Source of the DNA: UBA6168 sp041163745
GTDB taxonomy: Bacteria; Bacteroidota; Bacteroidia; Chitinophagales; Saprospiraceae
Direction: 5' to 3'
Assembly (NCBI GenBank): GCA_041163745.1
Contig: JBEAQU010000048.1
Location: 92,122 to 156,121, forward strand
Length of the DNA stretch: 64,000 nucleotides
Under the pieces are notes generated by a model. The model made no database searches and had not been told where the DNA came from. It saw only the letters and a list, made by a program, of their open reading frames with translations. Positions 17,839-26,657 of this stretch are shown here, piece after piece (position 1 is the stretch's first letter; each line of letters begins with the position of its first letter). A program made the translations under genes and the position numbers.

Positions 17839-18879
17839 ATGAAAAAACTGTCATTTGCGCTCCTCCTCCTCCTGCCGATGGCCCTGTTTGTCGGCTCCTG
17901 CCAGCAGGACGGCGTGCTGCCCACCTCGGACGACCTGATCAATACGATCGCGCAGTCCGACACCAAGCAATTGCTGACCAGCGACCAAGTGCCCGCCGAC
18001 ATCACCGCCTTTGTCACCCGTAGTTTCGACCCGATTGCCATGGAAGCCGCCTGGATTGTGGAAAAGTCCGGCTATGAGGTCGCCATGGAAGACGGCCATC
18101 TGCTGTACTTCAACGCCCGCCGCCGTTTCATCGGCCAGAACGACGGTTCGCGCCACGCCCGGGGCGCACGCCGCTGCATGTATGGGGATGCGGTGACGGC
18201 GGACGACCTTCCCGCCACCACCCAGGATTACATCGCGGAAAATTATCCCGACGAAACCATCGAATTCGTTACCGTCAAGCCCAACGGTGCCTTTGGTGTC
18301 AAGCTCTCCGACGGCACGGTGCTGCTTTTCAAGGCCGATGGTGAATTCGTCCGCGAGTGCGGAAAACCGGCTGGTCCCGGTGGACCGATGGGACCCGGCG
18401 GCGGCCATCCCTGCGCCTGCATGCATGGTGACACCGTGGACGTATCGGTGCTGCCTACCGCAGTCACAGATTACATCGCCGAAAACTATCCGGACGAAAC
18501 CATCCAGACAGCCGTGCTCAAAGCCAGCGGAAAGTTCGCCGTCGAACTCGGCGAAGGTACGGTCCTCCTCTTTGACGCGGACGGCAACTTCCTCAAGGAC
18601 TGTGGCGTGGTGGACCCCAACGCCGGTGGATACGGACCCTGGAACCCACCCCACGGCCCCGGTATCGGTCCCGGCCATCACAACGGTTTCGGCGGCGTAC
18701 AGATCACCCTCGATGATCTGCCGACCGCCGCACAAGAATACCTGGCGGAAAATTACGCCGGCATCGACATCAAAAGAGGTGTCCAGAAACCAAATGGATT
18801 TTTTGTCATCAAACTCGACAACGGTGTCTTTCTTCTGTTCGACGGGGATGGAAACATGCTCTTCGATAGCGGAAACTGA
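17839..18879 (+). CDS. Lipoprotein with tandem PepSY-like repeats
   Basis: 346-residue lipoprotein; signal with lipobox FVGSC, lipidation at C21. The rest is built of four PepSY-like (DUF2874, beta-lactamase-inhibitor-like) units of roughly 80 residues. The two middle units are near copies (LPATTQDYIAENYPDETIEF and LPTAVTDYIAENYPDETIQT), each ending in a strand with LLFxADGxFxxxCG. Gly/Pro/His-rich linkers separate units 2, 3 and 4. PepSY-like folds often bind proteins or inhibit enzymes; the ligand is unknown. It lies 167 bases after the barrel protein and is closed by a strong terminator, so it is probably the last gene of the sigma-factor operon. Confidence 0.8.
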   Translation: MKKLSFALLLLLPMALFVGSCQQDGVLPTSDDLINTIAQSDTKQLLTSDQVPADITAFVTRSFDPIAMEAAWIVEKSGYEVAMEDGHLLYFNARRRFIGQNDGSRHARGARRCMYGDAVTADDLPATTQDYIAENYPDETIEFVTVKPNGAFGVKLSDGTVLLFKADGEFVRECGKPAGPGGPMGPGGGHPCACMHGDTVDVSVLPTAVTDYIAENYPDETIQTAVLKASGKFAVELGEGTVLLFDADGNFLKDCGVVDPNAGGYGPWNPPHGPGIGPGHHNGFGGVQITLDDLPTAAQEYLAENYAGIDIKRGVQKPNGFFVIKLDNGVFLLFDGDGNMLFDSGN

Positions 18880-18949
18880 CCTGCTGTCTCTAATTTTTCG
18901 CGGGCTTCGGACCCGCCAAATCTACACCAGTAGTACTTGCGCAGGAATA

Positions 18950-18974
18950 GGGTCGTACCGGTTCGGTACGACCC
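18950..18974 (+). terminator. Rho-independent terminator
   Basis: Perfect 10-bp stem GGGTCGTACC / GGTACGACCC with a 5-base loop GGTTC, followed by TTCCTTTTTC. It lies 70 bases after the stop of the PepSY-like lipoprotein and ends the sigma-factor operon. The best terminator in the window. Confidence 0.8.
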
Positions 18975-19089
18975 TTCCTTTTTCGATCCGTCACAGAAGA
19001 GGCCGTTTTTTCCTACTTTAGCCGGAACGGACCGCGGCATGGCAGGCCCCCCTCCCGTGCGCACCATCATCCAGCCGAACCCTCTCCTG

Positions 19090-19461
19090 ATGCAACAAAC
19101 CGCCACCATCATCCGGGCGAACGAGATTCCGTCCTATTATTTTGTGGAAGGCTGTCACGTACGCGAGCTCCTGAACAGTCCCGCCCTACCCGGGATATCC
19201 ATCGCCCAAATCTCCGTCACCCTGGGAGAGACCACTGCCTGGCACGTCCTCGACGGATTGGCCGAACAGTACTTCATCCTGTCCGGCAGCGGCGAGATGG
19301 AGACCGACGGCCAGCTCCTGGGCAGCGTGTCGGCGGGGGACCTGGTACATATTCCCGCCAGTACCTCCCAACGGATCCGCAATACCGGGCCAGTAGAACT
19401 GGTTTTTCTCAGCATCTGCACGCCCCGATTCGAACCGACACACTACCGGCATCTGTCGTGA
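19090..19461 (+). CDS. Small cupin domain protein
   Basis: 123-residue single cupin. The conserved pattern is visible: TAWHVLDGLAEQYFILSGSGEM (cupin motif 1, with H and E as candidate metal ligands) and GDLVHIPASTSQRIRNTG (motif 2). Such small cupins are metal-dependent isomerases, dioxygenases or sensors; nothing here fixes the substrate. The frame is open upstream to 18937 through the terminator, so the first ATG with a cupin-like N-terminus, 19090, is the start. Two downstream genes on the same strand follow without evident functional link. Confidence 0.85.
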   Translation: MQQTATIIRANEIPSYYFVEGCHVRELLNSPALPGISIAQISVTLGETTAWHVLDGLAEQYFILSGSGEMETDGQLLGSVSAGDLVHIPASTSQRIRNTGPVELVFLSICTPRFEPTHYRHLS

Positions 19462-19610
19462 GCGCCAGACGAAACGGTGACAAGGCCCCCGGAGGTTCAT
19501 CCGGCGCTGCGCTCCCCGGAACGCAGTTGACGACCCACGGACCGGAAGGACAGTTGTCACGCCATCGCCGGGCCATTGCGGCAGCACCACATATCAGCCT
19601 GCAAATCCCT

Positions 19611-20192
19611 ATGTATCGACATCTCTTGCTCTTTTTACTGCTCGCTCTGCCGCAGATTCACAGCCTGTCCGCCCAGGCCCAGGTGAAATACGAAAAGGAA
19701 CGCCGTATCAGACCGAATGCGGCGCCTTCCGCCGCCCGGTCGTTCCTCACCTCGTTGGATGTCGACGGCAGGATCCGATGGTACCGGGAGGAAAGACTGG
19801 ATGGCGCCAGTATCGAGGCCAAATTCCGGCATGCGGGTGCATCCTACAGTGTGGAGTTCGATACCACCGTGGTTGTGGAAGATGTGGAGACGACCATACG
19901 GCGGGAAGACCTCCCCATGCCTGCAGGCGCATCCATCGCAGCCTACCTGCATGCAGATTGTTCGAAATACAACATCGTGAAAATTCAGCGGCAATACACA
20001 GGAGTGAAAGCAGGGTCTTTTTCCCTGCGGGCGGCGGCAGGAGATTCCTCCCTCACCATACGATACGAGTTGGTTGTCCGTTGCCATCGGAATCATTCGG
20101 CGGAGCTGTACGAATACCTTTTCGACCACACCGGCGGTATGATTTCCACATCACTGATCGTCTGGAGAAACAGCACCCACCTTGAATACTAA
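19611..20192 (+). CDS. Exported protein of unknown function
   Basis: 193 residues. Signal peptide ~1-23 (MYRHLLLFLLLALPQ...SLSAQ). The mature protein alternates short beta-strand-like segments (GRIRWYREERLDGASIEAKF, SYSVEFDTTVVVEDVET) and has two cysteines (ADCSKY, VVRCHR). I do not recognise a family; periplasmic location is inferred. The longer frame from 19458 lacks features. Its last 11 bases overlap the TTG-initiated DUF2490 gene, so the two are probably translationally coupled and work together. Confidence 0.6.
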   Translation: MYRHLLLFLLLALPQIHSLSAQAQVKYEKERRIRPNAAPSAARSFLTSLDVDGRIRWYREERLDGASIEAKFRHAGASYSVEFDTTVVVEDVETTIRREDLPMPAGASIAAYLHADCSKYNIVKIQRQYTGVKAGSFSLRAAAGDSSLTIRYELVVRCHRNHSAELYEYLFDHTGGMISTSLIVWRNSTHLEY

Positions 20193-20880
20193 TGTTGCCG
20201 CGTGGCTCCTCACCGTATCGGTGCTGCTGCATGGCAGCGGTGCGTCCGGCCAAAGCACCTATCAGGTCGGCGGGCTTCCCTCCCTGAACCTGAACGGCCG
20301 GTTGACACCGGCATGGTCCCTCCACTTCAAGATAGAATCCCGCCAGTTATTCGGCAAGGGCGGCGCCGCCATGGAGCCAAGGCGGGCCTACGAGTATGTG
20401 CTGACGGATGTCTCCTTGTTGGCGGCCCGGAAAGCCGGACTGAGGGGACGGTTCGCAGGTGGTTATCTCATCCGCCGGGAAGCCGGCGGAACGGTCCACC
20501 GGTTCATCCAGCAATACACTTTCGTACAGCGCCTGCCGAGGTTCCGGCTGGCCCACCGGCTGGCCTGCGACCAAACCATTTCCGGAGAAGAAAAACCCGC
20601 GTTCAGGCTCCGCTACCGTATCACCGCGGAAATACCCCTGGGTGGGTCGGCCGTGGATCCGGGAGAATTCTACCTGAAGGTCGCCCATGAGTACCTGGGG
20701 AGCCGCCAATCCGGCGAATCGCTTCTGGAAGCCAGGTGGGTGCCGGTGCTGGGGTACGACCTGAGCGGAGCTGTCAAACTTGAGTCAGGCCTGGACTACC
20801 GGAAAAGACCGTTTCCGGGCATGGACAGTCGCAGCAGTTATTGGTGGACTGTGAACCTGTTTCTTTCCCTATGGCAATGA
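20182..20880 (+). CDS. DUF2490 outer-membrane barrel protein
   Basis: 232-residue protein matching DUF2490, a Bacteroidota family of small predicted outer-membrane beta-barrels. After a signal peptide (~1-24) it shows amphipathic strand segments (AWSLHFKIESRQLF, FRLAHRLACDQTI, FRLRYRITAEIPL) and ends in hydrophobic NLFLSLWQ. No ATG exists near the N-terminus; TTG at 20182 is the only start that keeps the signal peptide, and it lies inside the end of the preceding gene. Function unknown. Confidence 0.75.
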   Translation: MNTNVAAWLLTVSVLLHGSGASGQSTYQVGGLPSLNLNGRLTPAWSLHFKIESRQLFGKGGAAMEPRRAYEYVLTDVSLLAARKAGLRGRFAGGYLIRREAGGTVHRFIQQYTFVQRLPRFRLAHRLACDQTISGEEKPAFRLRYRITAEIPLGGSAVDPGEFYLKVAHEYLGSRQSGESLLEARWVPVLGYDLSGAVKLESGLDYRKRPFPGMDSRSSYWWTVNLFLSLWQ

Positions 20881-21002
20881 GGATGGCTTGAAACCGGGTG
20901 TGCCGTACCGGCGTGCAGGCCACCAGTGCTTCGCAAGGCCATGCATCGGCGAAAGCGGCCAACGGGCCGGAGCATAACGAGAAAAGAACCTTTCCGGGAA
21001 GG

Positions 21003-22448
21003 TCATTCCCCACCGGCGATCAACCGAGCGACATATTTCACCGCTTCCTGTCCGATGACGGTACAGGGACGGTTCACATTTTCCACGGACGCGGCGAAAT
21101 GCACACCGGCCCACAGACGGGTCTGTCCGCAGATGTCCGCGAATTGGTCCCAGGTTTCGAAAGTAAAGCTGAAATCCTTTGCCGGAACCACGCCCGGTTC
21201 GACGAAAGAGCTGCCGGTCTTGAAATCCACTTTCCAACCCAGCTGAGGGTTGTCCGTCCGCTCCTTGATTGCGGTGGCATGTGCGACGCAGAGGCAGGCG
21301 GAGGCCGAGGGATACTCCGGGTGGTCCGCCACCGGCAGGTAACTGCGCCAGTTGTCCGCCGGCAAAGTGCCACTTCCCTTGCCGACACCGGCCCAGGCAT
21401 CGACAGGTGCGTTGCCATACAGGTATGCGATGGCGGTAAACGGCCTGACAGCGTCATATTCCCGTTTCTTGGCCCACACCCAGATACCGGCGTCAAAGAT
21501 GGCCACTTCCTGGGTGAAGAACAGGTGGACGAAATCCATCAGGTTTAGTCCTTGCTGCATGGCGGCGACCACCGTGGAGACCGGCAGGGAGAACAGTTTG
21601 TTCTCAAAAAATTCCGCCAGCATCTTCTGTTCGTCGGTCAAACGCCGGCTCTTTTCCAGCACCTCCTCCGCTTGTTTCCTATAGGCGTCGATATTGTTGT
21701 AATCGCTGTCTGCCGGCGATGGCAGCGGCAGGTCGAACGACCAGAGTTCGGTATATGGTTTCACCCGTCCGTACTGCGGCGTCACAAAAACCTGGCTGCT
21801 GTATTTTCCGGTTCCGACGCGTTCCATGGCGGGTTGCCATCTGCCGGGATCCTTGACCATGTACGGGGTGTTGACCGGAGCATAACCTGTGTAATCGCTG
21901 AAAGGCAGCTGGTTGGCTACCCGTCCTCCCTCCGAGCCGTCCTGATTCATCCCGTCGCGCAGCCTGCTTGTCCAAACCGCCAGCCCGGCCTTTTCCCCGA
22001 TGGTCAGGGCGTTGGAGACGTCCTTATTCCCGGCAGCTTCCTTCACAGTTTCCAACATAGCCGACCAGCGGTCCGAATAATCCGGAAAACAATGGTCCAG
22101 CACCACCTTGGAAGCGGCTGTGAGCGCCACGTTCAGGAAGGTATTGTCCGAAGGATCGTACACCGGCTGCCGTTCCTGGCGACTGTAGACCGCAGCTGCG
22201 GTCGGATGGTAAGGAGCGACCGCATCAAACCATCCGTTGACAATCAAGGTCGTGTATCGAATCAAAATGGACGGGTCCCCACCGTGTTTGGTGACGGCTT
22301 CGAAGAAGACCGGGTCCACCTGCGGGATGACCACTTCGATGGCGGCATTACCGGTGGCGCAATCGAACCTTTCGCCCGAAGGTTGGGCGTAGACAGCGCA
22401 GGCTATACAAGTGCTGACGGACAACAACCATAGTAATCGCTTTTTCAT
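21003..22448 (-). CDS. Vanadium-haloperoxidase-type PAP2 protein, catalytic His replaced
   Basis: 481-residue exported protein (signal ~1-21) of the vanadium-dependent haloperoxidase/PAP2 superfamily. The vanadate-binding pattern is nearly complete: K328 and R335 in KKREYDAVRP (7-residue spacing as in K353/R360 of Curvularia chloroperoxidase), S381 in HPEYPSASAC, and R444/H450 in RLWAGVH (6-residue spacing as in R490/H496). The usual PSGH segment reads PSAS here, so the glycine is A382 and the acid-base histidine is S383. Halogenation may be lost while oxyanion or phosphate chemistry remains; this is inference. ATG 22448 gives the signal peptide. Confidence 0.85.
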   Translation of the reverse strand: MKKRLLWLLSVSTCIACAVYAQPSGERFDCATGNAAIEVVIPQVDPVFFEAVTKHGGDPSILIRYTTLIVNGWFDAVAPYHPTAAAVYSRQERQPVYDPSDNTFLNVALTAASKVVLDHCFPDYSDRWSAMLETVKEAAGNKDVSNALTIGEKAGLAVWTSRLRDGMNQDGSEGGRVANQLPFSDYTGYAPVNTPYMVKDPGRWQPAMERVGTGKYSSQVFVTPQYGRVKPYTELWSFDLPLPSPADSDYNNIDAYRKQAEEVLEKSRRLTDEQKMLAEFFENKLFSLPVSTVVAAMQQGLNLMDFVHLFFTQEVAIFDAGIWVWAKKREYDAVRPFTAIAYLYGNAPVDAWAGVGKGSGTLPADNWRSYLPVADHPEYPSASACLCVAHATAIKERTDNPQLGWKVDFKTGSSFVEPGVVPAKDFSFTFETWDQFADICGQTRLWAGVHFAASVENVNRPCTVIGQEAVKYVARLIAGGE

Positions 22449-22884
22449 ACTGGAATTTTTTTTCAGCGGTATCAAGGATGGAGGCGCGTGGTGGCGGGAA
22501 CAGATTATGTCCAAGTCCAAAGATAGCGCCCATTAACGACTGGGGCTTGCAAGTGAACGGGTAGGCCCATAAAATGGAAGACCGGCTTACTGCGGCTCCG
22601 TTCCGCCGTTCCGACCGGAACCAGGCCGGTCACCTGTCTGCCGATCCGGAGATGGCTGAAAAAACAGGGCTCCGGCTATGGGAAATCCCGATCCGAGTCG
22701 GCAAGGAAAAGCAAATTCGTTGTAAACCAACTACCTTTTCCCTGCGTCGTACCGACGACAATCGAAGGTAGGAATGCACCGGAAGGAAACCAAAAAAAAC
22801 TTATCATTGCATAAAAGAAAATGTCCGACCGTTGGGAACCCGCCGAACCTTCCCCGGAACCTACGCCGCCAAACACAAACGACT
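22449..22884. other. Divergent intergenic region, one -7 candidate
   Basis: No gene supported between the haloperoxidase homologue and the GH13 gene. TATCTTTG on the minus strand (22518-22525) matches the TAnnTTTG -7 consensus, about 70 bases upstream of the haloperoxidase ATG. In the plus direction TACCTTTT near 22730 is a one-mismatch candidate for the GH13 gene. The frame of the GH13 gene is open to 22774, but that part has no homology. Confidence 0.45.
22518..22525 (-). promoter_or_regulatory. Candidate -7 element TATCTTTG
   Basis: Exact TAnnTTTG match on the minus strand, about 70 bases upstream of the haloperoxidase-homologue ATG. A TTG sits 24 bases further upstream, slightly longer than the usual -33 spacing. 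Confidence 0.4.
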
Positions 22885-25593
22885 ATGCCCTTCCCTTACC
22901 ACCCATTCCCTTCCCGGCTGCCGACATGGCTAGTGTTCGTATTATGGCCGCTTGCGACGTTGTCGGCCCAACCCGCCGGCAGTGACTCGGACCGGCTTGC
23001 CGGCTATATCGACCAGGGAGAACGGGTCACCTTCCTCTTCGACCCGGCCTTGTATGGGGTGCGGCCGACAAAGGTCGTGGTCACGGGTGTCTTCCGGAAC
23101 TGGGACCAGGGTATGGACGCCCCGGAGTGGAACCTTTCCCGACAGGGGGATGTATGGAGCCTGTCGGTCGACAACCCGGGACATTCCGTCATCCGGCCCC
23201 AATCCGCCTTCAAGTTCCGAATTGACGACGGCAGCTGGATGGATCCGCCGGCGGCGGCCCCGAACAGGAAGGGAGGAGACCTGATCTACGGCCATGACGT
23301 GGTGGTCCCTGCGCTCGAGGCGACCCTGTTGCCCGGCAACCTGGTGGAAGTGAAGGTCGTACCGGAGCGCCCCCTCCTTCCGGCGGACTACCGGCTGACG
23401 GACGCGGCGGGCAGCGAGATCCCGATTGCCGCCGTCCTGCCGATGGAAGCCCACTCCGCGCTGGTGAAGCCGGCCGTCCCCATCGACCGGCGGCGGGTTC
23501 ATTTCATGGAAATACCGTCGCTCGGGCTGCGTACCCCCTGCACTTTCGACGGGTGGTTCCGGCAGACCTATTCCGCCCAGCCGCTCGGTGCGAACATACA
23601 GGCGGACACCACCGCCATCCGGCTTTTTGCGCCGCGGGCGGACACGGTGCGGCTGTACCTTTATCAAGGACGCAAAGACCAGGCAGCCTACCGGACCGTC
23701 GACCTGCAGGTCGATGCGGACGGCGTGTGGGAGGTCGTCATTCCGGAGGACCTGCATGGCGTCTACTACGACTTCACCATCCATGGACCGGACGAACCCG
23801 GGAACCATTTCCATCCGGCCCGGCGGGTGCATATCAACGACCCGTACGCCAGGGTGAGCGACGACACCTGGGGCAAGGCCCGTATCTGGCGGGAGACCAC
23901 CCCGGCCACGCCCTTGGCCGACGGCATCCCGGCGATGGAGGATGTCATCGCCTACGAGGTGCATGTACAGGACTTCACGGATCTGTTGCCGCTCGATTCC
24001 AACCTGTTGGGAACCTTCGAGGCGATGACCATCGGCAACCTGCGGAACAAGCGTGGGGAACCCATCGGATTCGATTACCTGACCGGCCTCGGCATCAACG
24101 TCGTACACCTGATGCCGGTACAGGAATATCTCCATTTCCCGGACGAAGATTGGCAGGCATCTTTTTCGGAAGACCCATATATGATCGCACAGGGCATCAG
24201 CCGGGAGAACTACCAGTGGGGGTACCGGACCACCTTCGCCATGGCGTTGGAGTCCAGGTATCGGGCGAAGGACGAGGAGCCGGGTGCCGAGCGGGATGCC
24301 TTCCGCGATTTGGTACAGGCATTCCATGACAAGGGCATGGCCGTCATCGTCGACATCGTTCCCAACCACACCGGCGAGAATATGGATGGCAACGATTTCC
24401 TGTTCAACTTCAACGCCATCGACCAGCCGTATTACTACCGGACCAAGGAATTCAAGCACATCGGCGCCTATGGAAACGAGGTCAAGACCGAACAAAGGCC
24501 GATGGTACAGCGATGGGTCATCGACCAATGCCTGTCGCTGATCCGGGAATTCGGGATCGACGGTTTCCGAATCGATCTGGCCGGCCAGCTCGACGAGCAG
24601 ACCCTGCGGGCCCTGCGTCAGGCCATCGGCCCGGACAAGATCCTGTACGGGGAAGCCTGGATCGGCTCCAACGACCCGGCCTTCGAAGCCAATCCGGACT
24701 GGGACTGGTACAAGGAGGACGCGCCCATCACCTTTTTCCAGGACGACAGCCGCAACGCGTTCAAGGGTCCGGTGTTCGAGTTGAAGGACAAATACCGGGA
24801 CCGGGGCTGGCCGGGCGGAAAGTTCGACGAGCGGGAAAACGTGATGAAGGCGCTCTCCAACACATTTCCCACCGACCGCACCCCGCTCAGCGGCATCGAC
24901 TATTTGGACATCCACGACAATTTCGCCTTGGCGGACCAATTCGCAACGGAAGGGTTCGACGGCCGCAACGCCGTCGACCAGGATGCCTACAAGATTGCCG
25001 CCACCTTGTTGTACACCACCCTCGGTCCCATCGTCACACATGGTGGTTCGGAGATCATGCGGAGCAAGGCGCATGCGCCTTTGGGTGAGGTCGTCAAGGA
25101 GACCAAGGCCGGCTATCGGATTTACCTGCATGGATACCGGGACACCTACAACCATCGGGCGGCGAACCAATTCCGGTGGGAGACCGTCGGGCAGGGACCG
25201 ACCCGCACCAACCGGAACGACTATGCGAACATGCATGCTTTCTGGAAAGGGTTGAACGAATTCCGTCGGAGCCGGTACGGGGAGGTCTTTCGGGTGGCGG
25301 AAGCCGTTCCGGACGGATATTACCGTTGGATCCTGCCGCCGGAGCAGGGCATGCTCGGATATTTCGTGGACGACCGGGTATTGGTCCTGCTGAATGCGGA
25401 GGAGAAAATGAACTATTTCAACGACATCCGGCTTCCACCGGGCAATTGGCGCCTCGTCGCCAATACGGAATCCGTAAACATCCGAGAGGGGGTTCGGGAC
25501 CGACGAGACCTGACGAACCTGCCGGGGGGACTGTCCGTTGCGGTACGGATGGAGCCGAGTTCCTTATTCATATGGGTATTGGAAGAGGAATAA
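22885..25593 (+). CDS. Exported GH13 pullulanase-type alpha-glucanase
   Basis: 902-residue exported alpha-amylase-family enzyme, probably a type I pullulanase-like debranching enzyme (GH13_14). Signal peptide ~1-28. An N-terminal CBM48-like module (~40-125, VVVTGVFRNWDQ) and a second E-set module (~235-330, LFAPRADTVRLYLYQGRKD) precede the barrel. Catalytic triad: nucleophile D564 in FRIDLAG, acid/base E590 in YGEAWIG, transition-state D678 in DIHDN; also VDIVPNHTGEN (region I) and YEVHVQDFTDL. It lies outside both SusCD loci. Whether it acts on glycogen, pullulan or starch cannot be told here. The upstream frame to 22774 has no signal and was excluded. Confidence 0.88.
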   Translation: MPFPYHPFPSRLPTWLVFVLWPLATLSAQPAGSDSDRLAGYIDQGERVTFLFDPALYGVRPTKVVVTGVFRNWDQGMDAPEWNLSRQGDVWSLSVDNPGHSVIRPQSAFKFRIDDGSWMDPPAAAPNRKGGDLIYGHDVVVPALEATLLPGNLVEVKVVPERPLLPADYRLTDAAGSEIPIAAVLPMEAHSALVKPAVPIDRRRVHFMEIPSLGLRTPCTFDGWFRQTYSAQPLGANIQADTTAIRLFAPRADTVRLYLYQGRKDQAAYRTVDLQVDADGVWEVVIPEDLHGVYYDFTIHGPDEPGNHFHPARRVHINDPYARVSDDTWGKARIWRETTPATPLADGIPAMEDVIAYEVHVQDFTDLLPLDSNLLGTFEAMTIGNLRNKRGEPIGFDYLTGLGINVVHLMPVQEYLHFPDEDWQASFSEDPYMIAQGISRENYQWGYRTTFAMALESRYRAKDEEPGAERDAFRDLVQAFHDKGMAVIVDIVPNHTGENMDGNDFLFNFNAIDQPYYYRTKEFKHIGAYGNEVKTEQRPMVQRWVIDQCLSLIREFGIDGFRIDLAGQLDEQTLRALRQAIGPDKILYGEAWIGSNDPAFEANPDWDWYKEDAPITFFQDDSRNAFKGPVFELKDKYRDRGWPGGKFDERENVMKALSNTFPTDRTPLSGIDYLDIHDNFALADQFATEGFDGRNAVDQDAYKIAATLLYTTLGPIVTHGGSEIMRSKAHAPLGEVVKETKAGYRIYLHGYRDTYNHRAANQFRWETVGQGPTRTNRNDYANMHAFWKGLNEFRRSRYGEVFRVAEAVPDGYYRWILPPEQGMLGYFVDDRVLVLLNAEEKMNYFNDIRLPPGNWRLVANTESVNIREGVRDRRDLTNLPGGLSVAVRMEPSSLFIWVLEEE

Positions 25594-25658
25594 TAAACAG
25601 CGGCCGTAACAGGCGGTGCGGGTCTTCCGCATCAACCGACTGCGTGGGACCAAGACCT

Positions 25659-26657
25659 GTGTCCGTTGCCTCTCTGCTATGGTCGGCATGCCGGGTCGGC
25701 GGCCATGGTTACCGACGCATGGCCGGCGTTTTGCTGTTGGCCGGCACGGCAGCTGCGCAACCGACCGCATGGCCGGCGTACGGGGCCGCAAAAGCCGCCG
25801 TCGTGGTGTTGGGCACGGTCCAGGATGCCGGCTCGCCGCATATCGGATGCCGCAAAGCATGCTGTGAACAGTTGCGGCAGACGCCGGATCCTTCCCGCAA
25901 GGTGGTCTGTCTGGGCATCACGGATCCGGTGGAGCGGAAAAAATATCTGGTGGAAGCTACGCCCGACCTGCCCCAGCAGCTCCGTTGGCTGGGGCGGCTC
26001 GAATGGGAGAGCGAACAGGACGTCCCGGATGCCATTTTCCTGACCCATGCCCACATCGGGCATTACAGCGGCCTGATGTACCTGGGGAAGGAAGCGCTTG
26101 GTGCCGACGCCGTACCGGTGCATGTCATGCCTCGGATGCAACGGTTCCTAACCGACAACGGCCCTTGGAGCCAACTGGTGGCGGACGGCAGGATTGCCCT
26201 CCGACCGATGGAGGCGGACGAGGCAGTGGTGTTGTCCGACCGGCTTTCGGTAGTCCCGTTCCAGGTGCCGCACCGCGACGAATACTCGGAGACCGTCGGA
26301 TTCCGGATCATCGGGCCGGAGCGGACCATCCTCTTCATTCCCGATATTGACAAATGGAGCCGCTGGGGCTTGTCGCTGCCGGAAGTGTTGGCGGAGGTGG
26401 ACCTGGCTTTGGTGGATGCGACATTTTTCGACGGGACGGAGCTACCGCACCGCGACATGTCGGAGATACCGCATCCATTCGTGGTGGAAACCATGGCCAG
26501 TTTGGCGGAATTACCTTTGGCAACGCGGCAAAAGGTGGTGTTCCTTCACCTGAACCATACCAATCCGCTGCTGAACCGCGACAGTCCGGCCTACCGGCAA
26601 GTGACGGATGCCGGATTCCGGGTCGCGCAATTGTTCGACCGGTATGAACTGGAGTGA
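25659..26657 (+). CDS. PqqB-like metallo-beta-lactamase-fold hydrolase
   Basis: About 332 residues, exported. Similar to the PqqB branch of the MBL fold: VVVLGTVQDAGSPHIGCRKACC at the start of the mature domain and a FLTHAHIGHYSGLMYLG motif. The classic HxHxDH metal motif is modified: H130, H132 and H135 are present but the Asp is Gly, as in several PqqB-like proteins. Later motifs QVPHRDEYSETVGF and VDATFFDG fit the fold. No other PQQ genes are near, so PQQ synthesis is unlikely and the substrate unknown. GTG 25659 is preferred because it gives a signal peptide with an RR n-region; ATG 25719 gives a very short uncharged one. Confidence 0.75.
   Translation: MSVASLLWSACRVGGHGYRRMAGVLLLAGTAAAQPTAWPAYGAAKAAVVVLGTVQDAGSPHIGCRKACCEQLRQTPDPSRKVVCLGITDPVERKKYLVEATPDLPQQLRWLGRLEWESEQDVPDAIFLTHAHIGHYSGLMYLGKEALGADAVPVHVMPRMQRFLTDNGPWSQLVADGRIALRPMEADEAVVLSDRLSVVPFQVPHRDEYSETVGFRIIGPERTILFIPDIDKWSRWGLSLPEVLAEVDLALVDATFFDGTELPHRDMSEIPHPFVVETMASLAELPLATRQKVVFLHLNHTNPLLNRDSPAYRQVTDAGFRVAQLFDRYELE

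Noticed and set aside
18937..19089. N-terminal extension of the cupin gene
   Set aside because: It would start within a rho-independent terminator and has no homology-like pattern.
22942..25236. 764-codon antisense frame over the GH13 gene
   Set aside because: Same composition artefact; the plus strand carries an intact GH13 catalytic triad.
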